From Planotetraspora silvatica (GTDB taxonomy: Bacteria; Actinomycetota; Actinomycetes; Streptosporangiales; Streptosporangiaceae), in assembly GCF_016863315.1 (NCBI RefSeq), contig NZ_BOOQ01000007.1:1-64000 (forward strand): a DNA stretch of 64,000 nt. The letters run 5' to 3'. How positions within the stretch are numbered: the first letter of the stretch is position 1; every line of letters starts with the position of its first letter. Positions 17,104 to 25,285 of the stretch are shown in pieces. The notes beneath the pieces were generated by a model. The model had not been told where the DNA came from. It searched no databases and was given only the letters and a program-made list of their open reading frames with translations. Both the position numbers and the translations under genes were made by a program.

Positions 17104-17654
17104 CACTGGACACCTTCCAGACGCGCACCGAGCGCGGCGAGGGCACGAGAGATCGTGGACGACACGGTGCTGCGGCTCACCCCGAGGGTGACGGCGATCT
17201 CCGGATCCTCGAGATCGAGGTAGAAGCGGAGCACCAAGACCTCCCGCTGCCGTCGCGACAGGTCCCTCATCGCGGTGAAGACCGCGGCGTGCTCCTCCTG
17301 GAGCAGGACCACGGCCTCCGCCGAGTTCTCCTGGATCCGGTGCTCGATCCCGGCCGCCGAGGCGAGCCTGCGACGGCGGAGCGCCGAGCGGCACCCGTTG
17401 ACGACCGAGGTGCGCAGGTACGCCGGTGGGCTGTCCGGCGGTCCTTGGCGCTGCCAGCGGCGATGCAGTCCCATGAAGGCGTCCTGCACCACCTCCTCGG
17501 CCAGCCCCTCGTCTCCGGTCAGCAGCACCGCGACCCGTACGAGAGGTCCGGCATGGGCGGAGAACAACAGTGTGAGCTGCTCCGCAAGGACCGGTGGTGG
17601 TTCGGCGCTCGCCGGCCGGTCGCCGTACGGCGATGGAAGGTGGTCCGTCGTCAC
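17103..17654 (-). CDS. ECF RNA polymerase sigma factor, SigE-like family
   Basis: Start GTG 17654 gives 183 residues; the longer frame to 17858 has no sigma-like sequence. Region 2 is recognisable (LLFSAHAGPLVRVAVLLTGD, then AEEVVQDAFMGLHRRW), and region 4 has the helix-turn-helix LSRRQREVLVLRFYLDLEDPEIAVTLGVSRSTV. The protein directs RNA polymerase to a specific promoter set in response to an extracellular signal. It is coupled to the membrane protein at 16468. Its regulon cannot be deduced here. Confidence 0.9.
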   Translation of the reverse strand: MTTDHLPSPYGDRPASAEPPPVLAEQLTLLFSAHAGPLVRVAVLLTGDEGLAEEVVQDAFMGLHRRWQRQGPPDSPPAYLRTSVVNGCRSALRRRRLASAAGIEHRIQENSAEAVVLLQEEHAAVFTAMRDLSRRQREVLVLRFYLDLEDPEIAVTLGVSRSTVSSTISRALAALGARLEGVQ

Positions 17655-17856
17655 GCCTGAGCCGCCTTCCTGGAAATTCCCGAGTACTACCCAGTAAGAC
17701 GTCCGAAGGCCCGATCTGCTGAATCGCGCCGAGGAATCGCGCCGAGTTTCTGGACGCGATGCTGAACAAGCACATGCGGTGGCAGCAGTTCCGCGTCCCC
17801 ACGTGACCGGGCGACTCGGCGGCCCTGTGGCGACCCGCGAACTGCGTGCGCATGCC

Positions 17857-17889
17857 ACGGCCCGGCCGGGTCTCGCCCGGCCGGGCCGT
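17857..17889. terminator. Strong 14-bp hairpin terminator
   Basis: ACGGCCCGGCCGGG (17857-17870) pairs perfectly with CCCGGCCGGGCCGT (17876-17889) across a 5-base loop. It lies just past the stop of the semialdehyde dehydrogenase on the minus strand and ends that operon. Confidence 0.8.
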
Positions 17890-17920
17890 CACTGACGTCA
17901 TCGGGTACGGCTGAGCCGGG

Positions 17921-19381
17921 TCACCACTCGACGGCGATGTACTTGGCCTCCACGTAGTCGAGCATGCCCTCGTGGCCGCCCTCCCTGCCGATGCCGCTCT
18001 GCTTCACGCCGCCGAACGGCGCCGCCGGGTCGCTGACCAGGCCGCGGTTGAGCCCGACCATGCCGGACTCGATCCGCTCCGTCACCCGCAGCCCCCGGGC
18101 CAGGTCGCCGGTGTAGACGTAGGCGACCAGCCCGAACTCGGTGTCGTTGGCCAGCCGGATCGCCTCGTCCTCGTCGTCGAAGGTGACGATCGGGGCCACC
18201 GGCCCGAAGATCTCCTCCTTCAGGATCGGCGCGTCCGGGTGCACGTTCACCAGCACGGTCGGGTCGTAGTAGAAGCCGGGCCGGTCGGGCCTGCCGCCGC
18301 CGACGACCGCCTTCGCGCCCCCGTCGACGGCGCCCCGGACGAGGCTGTCGACCTTGTCGACGGCGTCCTGGTTGACGAGCGGGCCGACCTGGGTGCCCTC
18401 GGCGGTGCCGGGGCCGACGGTGAGGGCGGACATCCGCTCCGCCAGTCGCCGCCCGAACTCTCCGGCGATCGGCGACTCGACGTAGAACCGGTTGGCCGCG
18501 GTGCACGCCTCACCGGCGTTGCGCATCTTGGCGATCATCGCGCCCTCGATCGCCGCGTCGAGGTCGGCGTCGGCGAAGACGACGAACGGCGCGTTGCCGC
18601 CGAGTTCCATCGACGTGTTGATCACCTGGTCGGCCGCTTCCTTGAGCAGGACGCGCCCCACCTCGGTCGAGCCCGTGAAGGAGAGCTTGCGGACCCGGGG
18701 GTCGTGCAGCATGGCCGACACGACGGCACCCGACCTGCGCGCGGGGAGCACGTTGACGACGCCGGCGGGCACGCCCGCCTCCGCCAGGATCCGCGCCATG
18801 GCCAGTGCGGTCAGGGGGGTGTCGCTGGCCGGCTTGAGGATCACCGTGCACCCGGCCGCCAAGGCCGGGCCGATCTTCCGCGTGGCCATCGCGGCGGGGA
18901 AGTTCCACGGTGTGACGAGCACGCAGATGCCGACCGGCTGGTGCACCACGAGGATGCGGTTCGCCCCCGAGGGCGCCGTGGTGACCGAGCCGATGTCCCT
19001 GACGGCCTCCTCGGCGTACCACCGGAAGAACTCCGCGGCGTAGGCGACCTCACCCCGCGCGTCCGGCAGCGCCTTGCCGTTCTCGAGAGAGATCAGCCGG
19101 GCGAGGTCCTCGCTCTGCGCCGTCATCAACTCGAAGGCCTTGCGCAGGATCTCGGCGCGGGCACGTGGAGGTGTCGCGGCCCACGCGGCCGCCGCCTTGT
19201 CCGCCGCGTCGACCGCGGCGATCGCGTCGTCCACGGTGCCGTCGGCCACCGAGGCGACGACGTCTCCCGTGGCGGGGTCGAGCACGTCGAAACGGCCGCC
19301 GTCGCCGGCGGGGACGGCCTCACCCCCGATGTAGAGCTCGGTGAGCAGATCGCCCACGAGTGCCTGGCTGTTGTCTCCCAT
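17921..19381 (-). CDS. gabD: NAD(P)-dependent succinate-semialdehyde-type aldehyde dehydrogenase
   Basis: From ATG 19381 (AAAGG upstream) 486 residues, the normal length for this family. It contains the fold landmarks TPWNFPAAMATRKIGPALAAGC, the NAD-loop FTGSTEVGR, the general base in MELGGNAPF and the nucleophilic Cys in NAGEACTAANRF. The order and the phosphate-binding context fit the GabD/succinate-semialdehyde branch, although glutarate semialdehyde and other omega-semialdehydes are possible. It is the last gene of a three-gene operon (reductase, M24 protein, this enzyme) under a LacI-type operator, and would oxidise the aldehyde released by the pathway to a TCA-cycle acid. Confidence 0.87.
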   Translation of the reverse strand: MGDNSQALVGDLLTELYIGGEAVPAGDGGRFDVLDPATGDVVASVADGTVDDAIAAVDAADKAAAAWAATPPRARAEILRKAFELMTAQSEDLARLISLENGKALPDARGEVAYAAEFFRWYAEEAVRDIGSVTTAPSGANRILVVHQPVGICVLVTPWNFPAAMATRKIGPALAAGCTVILKPASDTPLTALAMARILAEAGVPAGVVNVLPARRSGAVVSAMLHDPRVRKLSFTGSTEVGRVLLKEAADQVINTSMELGGNAPFVVFADADLDAAIEGAMIAKMRNAGEACTAANRFYVESPIAGEFGRRLAERMSALTVGPGTAEGTQVGPLVNQDAVDKVDSLVRGAVDGGAKAVVGGGRPDRPGFYYDPTVLVNVHPDAPILKEEIFGPVAPIVTFDDEDEAIRLANDTEFGLVAYVYTGDLARGLRVTERIESGMVGLNRGLVSDPAAPFGGVKQSGIGREGGHEGMLDYVEAKYIAVEW

Positions 19382-19407
19382 CGGAAACGCCTTTCGCATG
19401 GCAGGAT

Positions 19408-20652
19408 TCAGTACGGGTTGGCGACGACCAGGTCCTGGGCCGGGAACAGGGTGAGGATGCGCCCACCATCGGGTGTGACGACGACCTCCTCCTCGATCCT
19501 CGCAGCCGAGAAGCCGTCGCTTGCGGGGCAGTAGGTCTCCAGGGCGAACACCATTCCGACCTGGAGCTCGACCGGCTCCCGCATGCTGTTGAGCCGCGAG
19601 ATGATCGGCCGCTCGTGCAGACCCAGCCCCAGGCCGTGGCCGAACTGGAGGCCGAAGGCGGCCATCTCGTTCTCGAAGCCGAACTCGGTCGCCGCGGGCC
19701 ACACGGCGGCCACCTGGTCGGTGCCCACCCCCGGCTTGATCATGCGGATCGACGCGTCCATCCACTCACGCGCCTTGGTGTAGGCGTCCCGCTGGCTCGG
19801 AGTCGCGCTGCCGACGCTGAACGTCCGGTAGTAGCAGGTCCGGTAGCCGTTGAAGGAGTGGATGATGTCGAAGAACGCCTGGTCGCCCGGGCGGATCAGC
19901 CGGTCGGAGAAGTTGTGCGGGTGCGGGTTGCACCGCTCGCCGCTCACCGCGTTGACCGCCTCGACCTGGTCCGAGCCCATCTCGTAGAGGCGCTTGTTGG
20001 CCAGGGCCACGATCTCGTTCTCGCGGATGCCGGGCTTGAGGGCCTCGACGATGTCCTGGTAGACGCCGTCGACCATGGCGGCGGCCTGGGTGAGGAGCAT
20101 GATCTCGTCCGAGGACTTGATCTGCCGGGCGTCGAGCATCAGTTGCTGTGCGTCGACCACCTTCAGGCCCTGGCGCTGCATCTCGAACAGGAATGCCGGC
20201 TCGACGATGTCCACCCCCACGGGGACGTCCGCGAGACCCGCGTCCTCGAGCAGGCCCTTGATCTGGCGGACCGCGTCCACCATCAGCCCCGCCGTCGGCG
20301 CGATGGCGCCGCGGAGCCCGAGCATGCCCGCGTGGCAGTTGGCCGGGTCGAGCCACGGGCTGTACAGCCGGTGGTGACGGGCCGCCGACCCGAAGTCCCA
20401 CAACATGGGCTCGCCGCCCCGCGTGAGCAGCGCGTACCTGGTCATCTTGTCGCCGAGGGCGCCGCCGATCCAGGTCTGGGTGACGTAGCGGATGTTGTAG
20501 AAGTCGAAGAGCAGGAAGGCGCCGCACTCGCTGGCATCGAGCGACGCCCTGGCCCGGCTCAGCCGGTAGTCCCTGAGCCGGCCGAAGTCGACCCGCTGCT
20601 CGTAGTCGACCCCCATGTGCCCGGGCGCGGGCATCGGAATCGCCGATGTCAT
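19408..20652 (-). CDS. M24-family protein, creatinase-like (pita-bread fold) with altered metal site
   Basis: A 414-residue protein from ATG 20652, overlapping the upstream reductase by ATGA. The N-terminal domain has FDFYNIRYVTQTW, similar in place to creatinase HNINYY, and the C-terminal pita-bread domain has GHGLGLGLHERP, then a Glu in VFALETY and EEE near the end. In metal-dependent M24 peptidases two Asp lie in the DxxxG...D...R segments; here that stretch reads FFDIIHSFNGYRTCYYRTF, keeping one Asp and losing the other. Creatinase works without metal and uses a His in a NP-H context, which this protein also has (CNPHPHNFSD). It may cleave a C-N or C-S bond rather than a peptide. DddP-type DMSP lyase is a less likely alternative. 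Confidence 0.75.
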   Translation of the reverse strand: MTSAIPMPAPGHMGVDYEQRVDFGRLRDYRLSRARASLDASECGAFLLFDFYNIRYVTQTWIGGALGDKMTRYALLTRGGEPMLWDFGSAARHHRLYSPWLDPANCHAGMLGLRGAIAPTAGLMVDAVRQIKGLLEDAGLADVPVGVDIVEPAFLFEMQRQGLKVVDAQQLMLDARQIKSSDEIMLLTQAAAMVDGVYQDIVEALKPGIRENEIVALANKRLYEMGSDQVEAVNAVSGERCNPHPHNFSDRLIRPGDQAFFDIIHSFNGYRTCYYRTFSVGSATPSQRDAYTKAREWMDASIRMIKPGVGTDQVAAVWPAATEFGFENEMAAFGLQFGHGLGLGLHERPIISRLNSMREPVELQVGMVFALETYCPASDGFSAARIEEEVVVTPDGGRILTLFPAQDLVVANPY

Positions 20653-21614
20653 GACCGACCGTCCTCACGCGGGGTGCCGAGGCCGTCGTCGACGTGGACG
20701 CTCTCGGGCTTGAGTTCGATTCCGGAGGCGGCGGCCTGCAGGTCGAGCAGGATCGAGAAGTCCTCGTCCACCCGGCCGCTGCCGACGCTGGCCTGCACCA
20801 TCTGCGCGGTGATCGCCGTGACGGGCATCGGCACGTCGAGACTCCGGGCCGCGGCGAGGCCGAGGTCGAAGTCCTTGCGCAACAGGATCGGCGTGAACGT
20901 CGGGGTGTAGTCGAGGTTCACAAAGGCGGGGGACTTGTAGCGGGTGAACGCCGAGCCCATGACGCTGTTGTTCAGGAACTCGAGGAAGGCGTGCCGCGAG
21001 ACGCCGCCCTTCTCGACGAGGACGGTGATCTCGGCCAATGACTGGGTGACCACGCCGAGCATCAGGTTGTGCGCGATCTTCACCAGGCGGGCGAGGTCGC
21101 CCTCTCCCACATAGGTGACCGACTTGCCGATGTGCCTCAGCAGATGGGCCACCTTGTCGTAGGTCGCCTCCGGGCCGGACACGACCAGGCTCAGGGTTCC
21201 GGACCTGACGACCTTGCCGTTCCCGCTGACCGGGGCGGCGAGGAAGTCGACGCCCCGCTCCGCGCATATCGCGCGCACCGCGGCCGACGCCTCGGTGGAG
21301 ATCGTGGAGCAGTCGACGACCGCGCCCGGCACCTGGTCGCCGGTGAGCAGGCCGCCCTCGCCGAGGAGCACCTTCTCGAGGTCGGCCGACGTGGAGACCA
21401 TCGTGAACACGACGTCCCTGTCCCTGAGGTCGGCGACCGCCTCGCACACCGCGGCGCCGTGCTCCTTGAGCGGTTCCGCCTTGGCGAGGGTGCGGTTCCA
21501 GGCGGTGAGGTCTACGCCGGCCTTGGCGAGCCGCTCCGCCATCGCGACACCCATGCGGCCGGTGCCGATCCAGCCGACCCGGGGGCCGGAAGCGTCCGTA
21601 GTCGAATCAGTCAT
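20649..21614 (-). CDS. NAD(P)-dependent oxidoreductase, 3-hydroxyisobutyrate dehydrogenase family
   Basis: Start ATG 21614 (GAGGCGG upstream) gives 321 residues; a longer frame to 21662 runs over the promoter and operator. The Rossmann motif is GWIGTGRMGVAMAERLAKAG, followed by the substrate-region VSGNGKVVRSGTLSLVVSG and the catalytic Lys in VKIAHNLMLGVV, the usual arrangement in beta-hydroxyacid dehydrogenases (3-hydroxyisobutyrate, tartronate semialdehyde, 6-phosphogluconate-like). It heads the operon with the M24 protein and the semialdehyde dehydrogenase. It has a good promoter with a LacI-type operator on the start point. Confidence 0.86.
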   Translation of the reverse strand: MTDSTTDASGPRVGWIGTGRMGVAMAERLAKAGVDLTAWNRTLAKAEPLKEHGAAVCEAVADLRDRDVVFTMVSTSADLEKVLLGEGGLLTGDQVPGAVVDCSTISTEASAAVRAICAERGVDFLAAPVSGNGKVVRSGTLSLVVSGPEATYDKVAHLLRHIGKSVTYVGEGDLARLVKIAHNLMLGVVTQSLAEITVLVEKGGVSRHAFLEFLNNSVMGSAFTRYKSPAFVNLDYTPTFTPILLRKDFDLGLAAARSLDVPMPVTAITAQMVQASVGSGRVDEDFSILLDLQAAASGIELKPESVHVDDGLGTPREDGRS

Positions 21615-21627
21615 CTGGTCCGCCTCT

Positions 21628-21673
21628 GCAATCGTTTGCTGTTCAAAGTAGGAGCCGATCATATCCCTGTCAA
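21628..21673 (-). promoter_or_regulatory. Promoter and LacI-type operator of the reductase/M24/SSADH operon
   Basis: On the minus strand TTGACA (21673-21668) and TACTTT (21650-21645) are 17 bp apart. The operator GCAATCGTTTGC (21628-21639 on the plus strand) covers the predicted start of transcription, the classic place for repression. Confidence 0.75.
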
Positions 21674-21735
21674 TATGACGCCGCTCACGGTCGGGGCCGA
21701 TGGTCAGACGCCGATCGGCCCCCCGTGGACGGCGT

Positions 21736-22794
21736 TCAGCGAAGCCGGTCGGCCACCCAGTCGGCGGTGTACGGGCGGTGCCACGGGGCGACGTTGGCGC
21801 AGCCGTGGTTGCCGTCCTCGAGCATGAGCAGCTCGGTGTCGCTGCCCGAGGCGGCCCTGAGCCGCTCCGCGTGCTGCCAGGGGATGAGGCGGTCCTTGCG
21901 CCCGAAGACGATGAGCAGCGGCGCGGTGATGGCCTCCGCCGATCCGTCCAGGTTCAGGGTGGAGGCGATGGCGTGGGCCTCCTCCTGCGACTCGGCGCCC
22001 GACCTGACCTGGAACGTCTGCCGGGTGAGCAGCGGGAGCCCGTCCCAGCAGTCCCCGAAGTTGTACGGCCCCGCCAGGGCGACGCAGGCCTTGACCCGGT
22101 CGCCGGCCGCGGCGGCGACCCTGGGCGCGTAGTAGCCGCCCAGGCTGACGCCCCACACCGCGATCCGGTTCTCGTCGATGTCCGGCTCGGCGGCCAGGGC
22201 GTCCAGGATGGCCTTGCCGGGCAGGGACCAGTCACCCCTGATGGGCAGGTCGTACTCGGCCTCGCCCTGGCCGGGGCCGTCGACGCTGAAGGTGGCGAGC
22301 CCGCGCTCGAGGAAGGTCTCCTCGGTCGACCGCAGTTCCTCCTTGGTCGAGTCCAGGCCCGACAACATCAGCACCACGGAGTGCGGCCCGGGACCGGCGG
22401 GAAGCCGGAGCACGCCGGCCAGCGTGGTCCCCTCGAAGTCGATCTCGATCCGCCGGCCGGCGGGAGACAGGTGCGGCAGGGCGTCGGTGAGGCAGGCGAC
22501 CGCGTGGCCGTGCGCCTCCCGCATCTGGTCCAGGTCCTCGACGAAGACGAACTTCGCGAAGTGGTAGTAGACGGCGGCGCGGGTGAGGTGCTGCCCCGCG
22601 GACAGGAACCGGTCGCGCGCGAGGGCGTCACGCCCGAGTTCCTCGTGCTCGGCGGCGACCTTCGACCAGGCGGAACACCAGTCGGCCCAGTTTTCGAGCC
22701 CCCGGGTGACGCGTTGGAAGTCGGAGACCGTCACACCGTTCGTGGTGAACCGCGGGCCCCAGTTGGCTATGGCTGAGGCGACTCGATCGTCCAT
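21736..22794 (-). CDS. Alpha/beta hydrolase, 2,6-dihydroxypseudooxynicotine-hydrolase-like (C-C hydrolase type)
   Basis: ATG 22794 gives 352 residues; the frame could begin at TTG 22821, but that codon lies inside an operator. The helical N-terminal domain with AWSKVAAEHEELGRDALA and the hydrolase core with VLMLSGLDSTKEEL, the nucleophile elbow GVSLGGYY, the Asp in VFGRKDRLIPW and the His in DGNHGCANV match the DHPON hydrolase/FrsA-like group. In the Arthrobacter nicotine pathway that enzyme splits a C-C bond next to a ketone. Here the natural substrate is unknown, but a beta-ketone cleavage feeding the semialdehyde dehydrogenase is plausible. Confidence 0.8.
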   Translation of the reverse strand: MDDRVASAIANWGPRFTTNGVTVSDFQRVTRGLENWADWCSAWSKVAAEHEELGRDALARDRFLSAGQHLTRAAVYYHFAKFVFVEDLDQMREAHGHAVACLTDALPHLSPAGRRIEIDFEGTTLAGVLRLPAGPGPHSVVLMLSGLDSTKEELRSTEETFLERGLATFSVDGPGQGEAEYDLPIRGDWSLPGKAILDALAAEPDIDENRIAVWGVSLGGYYAPRVAAAAGDRVKACVALAGPYNFGDCWDGLPLLTRQTFQVRSGAESQEEAHAIASTLNLDGSAEAITAPLLIVFGRKDRLIPWQHAERLRAASGSDTELLMLEDGNHGCANVAPWHRPYTADWVADRLR

Positions 22795-22815
22795 GTCGAC
22801 CTGCTTTCTGGCGTC

Positions 22816-22858
22816 TTGCAAACGAGTGCAATCTCGCTCATTGTGGGTGAACTGTCAA
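22816..22858 (-). promoter_or_regulatory. Promoter and LacI-type operator of the hydrolase gene
   Basis: On the minus strand TTGACA (22858-22853) and GAGATT (22835-22830) are 17 bp apart. TTGCAAACGAGTGCAA (22816-22831), a near-perfect 16-bp palindrome, overlaps the -10 end and the start point. Confidence 0.75.
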
Positions 22859-22861
22859 GGA

Positions 22862-22875
22862 ATCAACCGTTTGAT
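22862..22875. promoter_or_regulatory. Variant palindrome ATCAACCGTTTGAT before the FAD oxidoreductase
   Basis: A 14-bp near-palindrome centred on CG, 45 bp from the centre of the operator at 22816-22831. The halves carry TCAA/TTGA where the main operators have GCAA/TTGC, so it may be a weaker site of the same regulator or a site for another LacI protein. Confidence 0.4.
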
Positions 22876-22902
22876 ACCTGTGAGGGACCTGGTGAGGCAT
22901 AG

Positions 22903-24480
22903 ATGGGTGTGACCAACGGAGCAAGGGCCGCCGACCTGCCGGATTCGGTCGATGTGATCGTCGTCGGAGCCGGGCACAACGGCCTGGTGTGCGCCGGATA
23001 TCTGGCGGCCGCCGGTCTGGAGGTGCTCGTCCTCGAGGCGAGGGACGTCCCCGGCGGCGACACCGTCACCGAGGAGCTGACGCTGCCGGGCTTCGCGCAC
23101 GACTCGTGCTCGAGCGCGCACGTGCTGATCCAGTCGAACCCGCTGATCAGAGACGACGAGCTCGGTCTGCTCGGCGCGTACGGGCTCGAGTACACGATGA
23201 CCGACCCCGCGGTCGTGCTGCCCCAGGCAGACGGCGACGCGCTGGTCATGCACCGTGATCTCGGCGCGACCGCCGATGAGATCGCCCGCTGGTCCCGCGC
23301 CGACGCGGAGGCCTTCAGGCGGCTGGTGGGGGAGTGGTCGGACGGCCTGGCCGCGGAGCACGCCAGATGGAGCTCTAACCTTCCTCCGGGTGACGGCGAC
23401 GCGGCCGGGCGGTACCAGGCCCTGCGCCGCCGGTCCGCCTGGGACGTCGTCCACGAGCGGTTCGAGAACCCGGTCGTCCGCTCCTTCATGGTGTGGCTTG
23501 CGCTGGCGACCATCCAGGACCCGCGCAGGCCGGGCACCGGCGTCCTGCCGGCCTCCATCACGGCGGGCCGTCTCAATTTCGGCTGGACCACCCCGATCGG
23601 CGGGTCGAGCGCGCTTCCCGCCGCGCTGATCCGGCAGATCGAGGCCCATGGCGGCCGGGTCGCCTGCTCGGCACCCGTCTCCTCGATCGACGTCGAAGGC
23701 GGCCGGGCCGTCGCGGTCCGCACGGCCGACGGCCGCGAGGTGCGGGCCCGGCAGGCGGTGGTGTCGAGCGCGCACCTGGCCCGCCTCGCCGCCATGGTCT
23801 CCGGTGCGGACGTACCCGCCGACCTGGCGCAGGCCAGGGACACCTGGCGGCCGGGACTCAGCGTCTTCGCCGTGCACGCCGCGCTGCGCCACGACATCGC
23901 CGTGAACGCGCGGGGAGGTCCGGTCGCGAGCGCCGCGGCGGGGTTCGGCACCGCCGAGGGCATCGCCCGCCAGATGGCGGCCTTCCACGGCGGAGAGCCC
24001 GACGCTAGCGACCCCTGGCTGCTCGTGGTCGACCAGACCGTGGTCGATCCCGGCCGTGCGCCCGACGGCGGGGCCACCTTCAAGATCCTCACGATCGCGC
24101 CGTACGAACGCGCGGACGGACGCTCGTGGGAGGAGAGCAAGCACGAGCACGCCGAGGCCCTGATCGGCCTGGTCCGCTCGCGGACCACCGGGCTGGAGCC
24201 GGAGAACGTCCTCGCGATGCGGGCGGAGTCGCCGGTCGACGTGGCCGCCCACAACATGCACAACCTCGGTGGCTCCTGCCACGGTGGTGAGTTCCTGACG
24301 CCGTCCGGAGAGGTGATCCCCGGCTGGCTCTCGTACCGATCTTCCATTCCCCGCCTGTTCCTCACGGGCGCCACGACCCACCCCGGGGGATCGGTCTCCG
24401 GCAGGCCCGGGCGCAACGCCGCCCGGACCGTGCTGACCGACCTCGGGATCGATCCTGCGAAGGTGATGGGCCCGATCTGA
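22903..24480 (+). CDS. FAD-dependent oxidoreductase, phytoene-desaturase/amine-oxidase fold
   Basis: A 525-residue protein from ATG 22903 (GAGG upstream), divergent from the hydrolase. The N-terminus VIVVGAGHNGLVCAGYLAAAGLEVLVLEA is the FAD-binding fold, and the C-terminal PRLFLTGATTHPGGSVSGRPGRNAA is the closing FAD motif of the phytoene-dehydrogenase-like group (COG1233). Despite the family name, neighbours are catabolic, not carotenoid genes, so a dehydrogenase acting on an alicyclic or amine substrate in the same pathway is more likely. Similar proteins are often annotated only as NAD(P)/FAD-dependent oxidoreductase. Confidence 0.83.
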   Translation: MGVTNGARAADLPDSVDVIVVGAGHNGLVCAGYLAAAGLEVLVLEARDVPGGDTVTEELTLPGFAHDSCSSAHVLIQSNPLIRDDELGLLGAYGLEYTMTDPAVVLPQADGDALVMHRDLGATADEIARWSRADAEAFRRLVGEWSDGLAAEHARWSSNLPPGDGDAAGRYQALRRRSAWDVVHERFENPVVRSFMVWLALATIQDPRRPGTGVLPASITAGRLNFGWTTPIGGSSALPAALIRQIEAHGGRVACSAPVSSIDVEGGRAVAVRTADGREVRARQAVVSSAHLARLAAMVSGADVPADLAQARDTWRPGLSVFAVHAALRHDIAVNARGGPVASAAAGFGTAEGIARQMAAFHGGEPDASDPWLLVVDQTVVDPGRAPDGGATFKILTIAPYERADGRSWEESKHEHAEALIGLVRSRTTGLEPENVLAMRAESPVDVAAHNMHNLGGSCHGGEFLTPSGEVIPGWLSYRSSIPRLFLTGATTHPGGSVSGRPGRNAARTVLTDLGIDPAKVMGPI

Positions 24481-24486
24481 GACCGA

Positions 24487-24523
24487 CGGCGTCCGACCGG
24501 GCCCACCGCCCGGTCAGACGCCG
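24487..24523. terminator. Bidirectional hairpin terminator between convergent genes
   Basis: CGGCGTC-C-GACCGGGC (24487-24502) pairs with GCCCGGTC-A-GACGCCG (24508-24523) across a 5-base loop with one mismatch. It includes the stop codon of the LivF-like gene. Confidence 0.8.
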
Positions 24524-25284
24524 GCCGCCTCCGCCTTCGGCCCTCCGGACGACGGGCCGCCCGGAGAGGACGCGCTCGCGCCGCCGAGGTACAGCGACGC
24601 GATCTCCGGGTCGTCCTTGACCGCGGACGCCGTGCCGGTGAGCCGCACCTTGCCGCCCTCCATGACCACGCCATGGGTGGCCAGGCCGAGCCCGAGCCGT
24701 ACGTTCTGCTCGACCAGCAGGACCGTCGTGCCGGCCTGGTTGAGCTCGTTGATCAGACCGGCCACTCCCGACAGGCTGCGCGGGTCGAGACCCAGTGACG
24801 GCTCGTCGAGCAGGATCAGCTTCGGGTCGAGCATGAGGCACCGTGCGATCTCCACCATCCGCCGCTGGCCGCCGCTGAGGTTCCCCGCGTTGTCGCTCGC
24901 CCGGGTCGCCACGATGGGGACCCGCTCGAGCACCATGTCGAGCCGCTCCCGCAGGAGCGCGCGGTTCTTGCGGATCAGGTAGCCGCCCATCAGGACGTTC
25001 TCCCGCACCGACATGGCCGGGAACAGCGCGTGCGACTGCGGCACCTGGGTGATCCCCTTGCGGAGGATCTCGTCGGGCGACCGGTCGCCGATCGTCTCGC
25101 CGTTCATGGAGATCTCGCCGCTGCTCGGCTTGAGCAGCCCGCTGATGACGCGGAGCACGGTCGACTTCCCCGCGCCGTTGGGGCCGACGATGCACGTGAT
25201 CGTCTGCGGGGCGCACTCCAGGTCGACGCCCTGCAGCACGCTCCCTCCGCCGTAGCCCGCGACGACTCCCTTCAGGGACAGCAC
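24514..25284 (-). CDS. livF: Branched-chain-type ABC importer ATP-binding protein (LivF-like)
   Basis: A 256-residue protein from GTG 25284, one base after the stop of the LivM-LivG fusion. It has the P-loop GPNGAGKS, the signature LSGGQRR, Walker B LILLDEPSLGLDP and the H-loop-equivalent region of LivF proteins. A Gly/Ser/Pro-rich tail of about 20 residues follows the ATPase. It is one of the two ATPases driving a high-affinity HAAT-type importer. The operon as a whole is under the LacI-type operator at 29406, so the substrate is probably the pathway compound rather than an amino acid. Confidence 0.9.
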   Translation of the reverse strand: MLSLKGVVAGYGGGSVLQGVDLECAPQTITCIVGPNGAGKSTVLRVISGLLKPSSGEISMNGETIGDRSPDEILRKGITQVPQSHALFPAMSVRENVLMGGYLIRKNRALLRERLDMVLERVPIVATRASDNAGNLSGGQRRMVEIARCLMLDPKLILLDEPSLGLDPRSLSGVAGLINELNQAGTTVLLVEQNVRLGLGLATHGVVMEGGKVRLTGTASAVKDDPEIASLYLGGASASSPGGPSSGGPKAEAAGV

Positions 25285-25285
25285 G

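Noticed and set aside
19408-20652. DMSP lyase DddP
   Set aside because: DddP is also an M24-fold protein, but its paired Asp metal ligands are not present here and the neighbours do not resemble DMSP genes.
22903-24480. Carotenoid phytoene desaturase
   Set aside because: The fold matches, but no other carotenoid gene is near and the regulation is that of the catabolic genes.
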